A stretch of 64,000 nucleotides of DNA. Origin: Mariannaea sp. PMI_226. Taxonomy: Eukaryota; Ascomycota; Sordariomycetes; Hypocreales; Nectriaceae. The notes under the pieces were generated by a model, which was given only the letters and a program-made list of their open reading frames with translations, was not told the origin of the DNA and did not search any database. Shown in pieces: positions 59,133 through 64,000 of the stretch; positions within the stretch are counted from its first letter, which is position 1, and each line of letters begins with the position of its first letter. The stretch is taken from positions 930,001-994,000 of the forward strand of contig JANFOG010000006.1 of assembly GCA_024336345.1 (NCBI GenBank). Direction: 5' to 3'. The position numbers were made by a program, and so were the translations under genes.

Positions 59133-61472
59133 TCAGTATATGTCAAGAGTCCGAATCTGAACATCCAACCTCTTTTCGTCATTGAGAACTCCTTTCACCA
59201 CAGCGCTCTGGTCATCCACTCCCAAAAGTCCACCATGACCTAACTCCAGAGTACCGAGACGAACAAGTTCGCCATCAGCAGCCCAGTTTCGGCGGCCACA
59301 GATAAGAACACTAGCTGATTCATAAGACTCGTCCCGCTTCCAATCGCGGCCGGCAAGGAAAATGCCGACGAGGTGATGGTCACCAGACGGAGGTTCAGCA
59401 TCAGGGTCGTTGTGAGTGGCCCGGAGAAGAAGGGATGCAAGGGCAGCAGGGTAAGGATCGCGGAGGTCGAGATCACATAGTGATATGTCCCCCTTTGCAT
59501 CTTTATTCAAGCGAATATCGAAGCAGTGGGATTTAATGCGGAGGAACTTGACGGAGCTGGTTTTCGATGAAATTGAGTCGCCATCCTTCTCCCAGGAGAA
59601 GACAGAATGATCTGAATAGCCAAGGGAGAATTCGATGGCAGGCGCGGCGGTAACATTTTTCATGAGCGGACCATCGTCGGCGACCTCGAATATGTTGAAA
59701 GATGGGCCGTAATCAGGGTAGTCAGGTCGCGATCTCCAAGCAAGCCAAGTCCAGGAAGGAAACTTATCCTGGGCGTACATGGAGTGCGCCAAAACGTCAG
59801 CCTCACCTACGTGCTCGTGCTTCCACCCTAGGCCCACTGCTAAACGGTCTGTTGGCGAGACGGACGACGCGCCCTTGAACTCCTGAGGGTGATACAAGGG
59901 AAGGCCTAACAAATTGTCCATGGCGGGATCCATATGGGCGAATACATCCAGAATGCCTCGGAAGGCGTCCAATCGATCCTCCAAATATGTGAATTCGCGG
60001 CTCATGAACCCATTCACTTGCGATTTGAAGTCCTTCGCCGTGGTGCCAGCCCCTGTGAGAGGGAATACACGGCCGAGGTTGATGGCGGGTTTTGTTGCGA
60101 GTGGGTAGGATATAGTTTCATGACAGTGGAGGTGCTGGCATTGGAAGTATGTCTGAGAGGGAGTGAAAACAAGGCGTCGGCGCGAGAGGAGCCCTTCTTG
60201 ATAGGTCCAGCCACGGGAGGCCCATTTTGAGCTGTTGACCTCAACGTCGGGCCGTGTAAGCGACGTTGTGAAATGTCCGCCTTCGACTTGGAGGGATAGT
60301 TGTTCCTCGCGCGGAACACTCACACCCGGAATACCGTCCGACACGCCCTCACCAGCGGCAACGATGAGTGTCAGAGCAGATCGGTTATAAATGTCGCCCA
60401 TCCTATCTAACTGCCTCTGGCGCTCGGTGGCATTGTACTGCGGGAAGCAGTATTGATCCACCCAAAGATAGCGAAAGCCCAGTGACTGAGTCACACTAAT
60501 AGCGTCTGCCAGCAGCGGTGGGAGATCTTCTGGGAGAGTGGTTGGGAGAGCTCCATCGGGAGGTGGTAGTTCATCCGCACTACCACGGACATAGCTGAGT
60601 GTAACATATTCAATAGTTTCCACGTTTAGATCATCCATAAACACAACCTCCCTCTCAAGACAGTCCACCAACTTTAAGCCACGGATTGGAGGTCCTGGAG
60701 ATGCACACGTCTCGGTATGGTTTGCCGTGCAAAAGTCTATCCAAGTTCGAGGAAGCGCAGAGTCCAGGAGAGGTGGAATAAGTCTGCCACGGATTGCAGG
60801 TGTCGCTTCTCGATAGCCTGCAAGATCATCGGTGCCCTCCACAATGCGAACAATGTAACCCCATGGTAGTGCTTTACTTTTTGTTGTAACCTCGAAAAGT
60901 ACAGCCCCTCCTAACTCATGTTTTTCTCCAACAGCGAGGCGCTCGAAGGCTTGGCGAGTGCGCAGATATGGTGTGAACTTGCGAGTCGGATCTGGCTCAG
61001 CGCCAACCATGGCCTGGAAAAAGATACAATATGGACAGGGAGATTCTTCGGCGAGGGCATGGGCAAGAGGGATCCAAGGCCGAGGCTGGCTAGGGCGCCA
61101 GTTCAACAGGCGTGGGAAATCTATGGTGGCGCAAATCGGGCAAGGAGGATGGTCTTGGTCAACGACAAGGCGTGTTTGGCCATTGCGGGTAGGTCTCTTG
61201 CGCTCGCCCTCGCGACGACGGCGCCGCGATGTCAGCTGGTGTAGGTCTGGGGAGGATTCGCGGGTCGAAGCAGAAGAAGAAGCGTCCCAGTCGGAAATGG
61301 TATCTGGACGACCGCGTGTGAGTCTCGTAAAGGCGAAAAGGCGAGAGGAGAATTTCTTCATGCCGTTGGGGACACGGGCAGCCGGTTTAGTAGTGGTGGT
61401 TGTGGTAGTAGTAGTAGTAGTGGCAGTGGCAGTGGCAGCGGCAGCCGCCACGGAGCGGTCATTTTGGCTCAT
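59133..61472 (-). CDS. Heterokaryon incompatibility (HET) domain protein
   Basis: Encodes a 779-residue HET-domain protein in a single exon. HET proteins act in fungal non-self recognition and can trigger cell death after fusion of unlike strains, though most members are uncharacterised. The N-terminal ~30 residues include an Ala/Thr run with 11 Thr, encoded by a triplet repeat at 61391-61450. CPIC and CPYC pairs follow near residues 111-150. The HET domain spans about residues 289-440, with YVTLSYVRG at its start (usual form YxALSYxWG, so Arg replaces the usual Trp), then FRYLWVDQYCF and WASRGWTYQEGLLSRRRLVF. The C-terminal ~330 residues carry no domain I recognise. The start is the first in-frame ATG. 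No partner gene such as a NACHT or SesB protein lies next to it. Confidence 0.92.
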   Translation of the reverse strand: MSQNDRSVAAAAATATATTTTTTTTTTTKPAARVPNGMKKFSSRLFAFTRLTRGRPDTISDWDASSSASTRESSPDLHQLTSRRRRREGERKRPTRNGQTRLVVDQDHPPCPICATIDFPRLLNWRPSQPRPWIPLAHALAEESPCPYCIFFQAMVGAEPDPTRKFTPYLRTRQAFERLAVGEKHELGGAVLFEVTTKSKALPWGYIVRIVEGTDDLAGYREATPAIRGRLIPPLLDSALPRTWIDFCTANHTETCASPGPPIRGLKLVDCLEREVVFMDDLNVETIEYVTLSYVRGSADELPPPDGALPTTLPEDLPPLLADAISVTQSLGFRYLWVDQYCFPQYNATERQRQLDRMGDIYNRSALTLIVAAGEGVSDGIPGVSVPREEQLSLQVEGGHFTTSLTRPDVEVNSSKWASRGWTYQEGLLSRRRLVFTPSQTYFQCQHLHCHETISYPLATKPAINLGRVFPLTGAGTTAKDFKSQVNGFMSREFTYLEDRLDAFRGILDVFAHMDPAMDNLLGLPLYHPQEFKGASSVSPTDRLAVGLGWKHEHVGEADVLAHSMYAQDKFPSWTWLAWRSRPDYPDYGPSFNIFEVADDGPLMKNVTAAPAIEFSLGYSDHSVFSWEKDGDSISSKTSSVKFLRIKSHCFDIRLNKDAKGDISLCDLDLRDPYPAALASLLLRATHNDPDAEPPSGDHHLVGIFLAGRDWKRDESYESASVLICGRRNWAADGELVRLGTLELGHGGLLGVDDQSAVVKGVLNDEKRLDVQIRTLDIY
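61391..61450. repeat. Triplet repeat coding Thr/Ala run
   Basis: Triplet-repeat stretch (GTA and GGCAGT units on the plus strand) at the 5' end of the HET coding sequence; read on the minus strand it encodes the Ala/Thr-rich N-terminus. Confidence 0.85.
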
Positions 61473-62351
61473 TTCCCTGTCCCCCTTTCAAGAATAATTG
61501 TTGGATCGAGAGTTGTTTTTCCCCTTCCCTTCTTAGAACGTAGAGGGGATTTGAACGAGAAAAGACAGTGAGGGGAAGTTAATGAGTGACAGAAAGCGGA
61601 CAAGGACGCGTCCACTTGGGAATAGGTAAGGAGTAGAGAGAGAAAGGAGTGGGCTTTGGCTCTTTTACCTCTCTCATGCACACTCTTTTTCTTGACGATT
61701 CCCCTTCTATGATGACGACATGGTGATTGGTAGATCGATGAGCTAAGGGACGAATGGCGGAAGATGGAGAGGATCGTCGAACTAGAATGGGGGGAGGGGG
61801 AAGACAAGAAAGAAGGAAAAAGAAAGGATAAAAGGGAAGATTGCCGTCTGGAGCTTGTGTTAGATTTGGTGGGAACCTGGGAAGGCCACCTGAAGAGAGA
61901 GTGGTGTGGTAACGGATGTGATCTTGTGTGTTGGATGGACCGACCCAGTAGCTCCTGCTGCTAGCTGGAGCCGCTGCAGCTGCTCCCGTTCGTTCCTGCA
62001 CGTCGGACCCGGAAGTGGAGGCTGATCCGCCACACTGTGTGCCAGAGGTAACTAAGCAAAAGTGGGATGTGGAAACCATCCGTGGAAATAAATAAGGTAC
62101 ATAGTTACAACAGATTACGCAGTACGTACATACCTTACCTTACCCTACCTGCCAGACCAAGTAGGGTCTGCCTTCCACCTTGCCTATACAGGGTACGTAC
62201 TCCATAATTAGCAGTTATAATGGATGGTAAGTAAAATTATTGCTGTTCTTTCAACCTATCAAACACCCTACGTAACCGTAACTACCTACCCAACCTACCT
62301 ACCTACCCGGCTTCCTTAGGAATATTGTACAATGAGTATAAGGCACGTCTT

Positions 62352-62425
62352 GAGATAGAAATAGAGAGATAGAAATAGAGAGAGAGGGATATCGAGAAGG
62401 GGGGGTATAGAGAGAGAGAGAGAGA
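62352..62425. repeat. Purine-rich GATAGAAATAGA and (AG)n repeats
   Basis: Two and a half copies of a 14-nt purine-rich unit are followed, after a short G-rich gap, by an AG dinucleotide run ending at about 62425. Confidence 0.75.
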
Positions 62426-63622
62426 ACTGTGATTCCTAAAATAACGGTAATGGCGATGGTAACGGTGGTATATTTAGCAGCTGCGCAGTGTGCCCCCCCG
62501 CATCCGCCCGTCCATTGATTCATCCAGCCCCTTTCTTTCCCTGATTTTTCTCCGTCGCGATCTGAATCACTCTCCTTCAAGCTGGTACAGATTGGGGTTT
62601 TTTTCTTTTTTTGGAGGGAGGGGGGCGAACTGAGAACAACAGTCTGCTGGAACTGCACTGCGTCGGCATACACCACGATAGTACGTCCCAATACATACTA
62701 TGTAGTGCCACGGCAGTAAAAACGCGACCTATATTTCAGCCCGCCCGCAACGCTAGCTGCCTTACTTACCTGGTTAGTTACCAGCCGTACCTGAGTTTGT
62801 TAAATTACCGCGCGTGACTTAATAATACGTATAGTTATAGTTAAGGTAGCCACCACCGTTGAAGAAGAAAGAAGAAGACGAAAACAAGCGCGTCGCAATG
62901 TTTATGTTCTTTGTTCATTGCGTGCCTTGATCTACTCCATACTTATAGTGAATAGGATCAATCAACCAGGTAGGTACGTGGGGGGGATGTGGAAGTGACC
63001 TGCCAAGCCCGCGATGTCAGATTGTACGTAGCGCCCAATAAGTAGTTACAGCAGACTTCACTGTCACTGGAAATTCCTACTGTTATCGTTACCATAAGCG
63101 TCATCCCCTCATCCCGTCATACCAATTCCCTTTCCGCATTCGTATTTTGGAGGCTTCCGATCTAGGGGAGGGGGGAGAGGAGAGAGGGGACGAGAGAAGG
63201 GGTTAAAAAAAAAAAAAAATCATTTTCTTGGTTCCATGCAATCGAATTATTTACCCCTCGTCTCCCAATTCCTGGGTGACACCCAATACGCCAGGGATCA
63301 GGGGGCAGGAGGGCGCACCCCGGGATTGGCCACGCCGATTTCCCAATCCGCTGAGTCGGGTGCTGGGTCGCTGGTTGCGGATCAGGGAACCGGGCAGACA
63401 AGTCAGGACGACCAGGGGTCAGGGGGGGAGAAATGCGACGAAGTTCTACTGCGAGTGATTACTGCCACATATGTACATATGTACATCTGTGCGTCAGCCT
63501 GTCAATCACGTTGCAAAATAGGACTTTTATTTACGTGTTATTTTTTTTAAAAAGTCCAGTGTAACTCATCGCACACGTACACGATAGGAGACATTTTTTC
63601 TCTGTTTTCTTCATACCTACCC

Positions 63623-63653
63623 GTACCCGACCCTTCAGACTAAGGTCGGGTAC
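63623..63653. repeat. Perfect 10-bp inverted repeat (hairpin)
   Basis: Arms GTACCCGACC (63623-63632) and GGTCGGGTAC (63644-63653) are exact complements around an 11-nt loop, flanked on both sides by ACCTACC-type motifs. Confidence 0.75.
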
Positions 63654-64000
63654 CTACCTGCCATATGTAGTACCTATTCTATTGCCAACACTATCTGCGT
63701 TTTTAAATTCGGTACTGCGCAATCTGCACCTATTGGGGTACTAAAAGTAAGCTCGCAAATGAAAACGCCAACATTCCGTTGGGTACAGTATGGAGCACTG
63801 TACGTATGACATAATCGCCACGTGCGGGCCTCTCACCCTCAGGCACAGCCGAGACAAAGATGTGTGCCACCATTGATGTTGCAACTTTCTTTCCCCATGC
63901 CTGGAGTAGACTAATTTATCCCTATGCACAGGTAGGTAGGGGACCTGGGTAATTGGGTACGGCCTTGGTTTGTCAGCCCGGACTGAAGGGCTCAACCAAG

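Larger units (their letters stand above)
61473..64000. other. Intergenic to window end
   Basis: These 2.5 kb contain no gene I can support. The left part is probably the HET promoter and leader, with C/T-rich sequence on the minus strand. Further right are GATAGAAATAGA units at 62352-62384, (AG)n at 62409-62425, ACCT arrays near 62120-62145 and 62283-62310, a perfect hairpin at 63623-63653, and a tandem ATGTAC palindrome near 63470-63488. Confidence 0.5.

Noticed and set aside
29430..62215. Recurrent TACTCCGTA/TACGGAGTA-like motif (e.g. 50055, 43061, 46243, 54497)
   Set aside because: Noticed at several gaps, but most copies are partial and I could not judge enrichment without counting.

Overview
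The window looks like nuclear DNA of a filamentous ascomycete, most likely a sordariomycete and perhaps Hypocreales. The evidence is short GT-AG introns with CTAAC-type branch sites, pyrimidine-rich leaders, a HET-domain gene, a Zn(II)2Cys6 regulator and intergenic ACCT/GGTA-type microrepeats. I see no rRNA, tRNA, CRISPR array, prophage or intact transposon. I assigned 15 protein-coding genes, most of them spliced, and rebuilt exon borders by reading phase and family conservation across each junction.

The left part (about 2.6-23.9 kb) is compact and holds nine housekeeping genes, mostly in alternating orientation with short shared flanks: YTM1 (ribosome biogenesis), a DEDDy 3'-5' exonuclease, LSM5 (U6 snRNP), RPB11 (RNA polymerase II), a HemK/MTQ1-like release-factor methyltransferase, a mitochondrial m-AAA protease, a BOR1-like borate/anion transporter, TOF1 (fork protection) and a mitochondrial short-chain 3-hydroxyacyl-CoA dehydrogenase. 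The TOF1/dehydrogenase divergent promoter carries three MluI-box motifs near TOF1 and two CCTCGG-type motifs near the dehydrogenase.

The right part (about 24-64 kb) is sparse: six genes separated by 0.6-8.2 kb. They are a homeodomain factor, Mediator subunit MED19, a Zn2Cys6 regulator, a Ser/Thr-rich single-pass membrane protein, a DUF676-type alpha/beta hydrolase with a charged coiled-coil tail, and a HET-domain protein. The long gaps hold microsatellites, poly-C runs, perfect hairpins and ACCT/GGTA arrays, but no gene I can defend.

I found no clear new multi-gene system. The points most worth checking are the 17-nt first exon and 663-nt structured first intron of RPB11, the MluI-box cluster at TOF1, the CCTCGG pair at the dehydrogenase, a stop-free 63-nt intron in the membrane-protein gene, and the recurrent ACCT-type intergenic motif.
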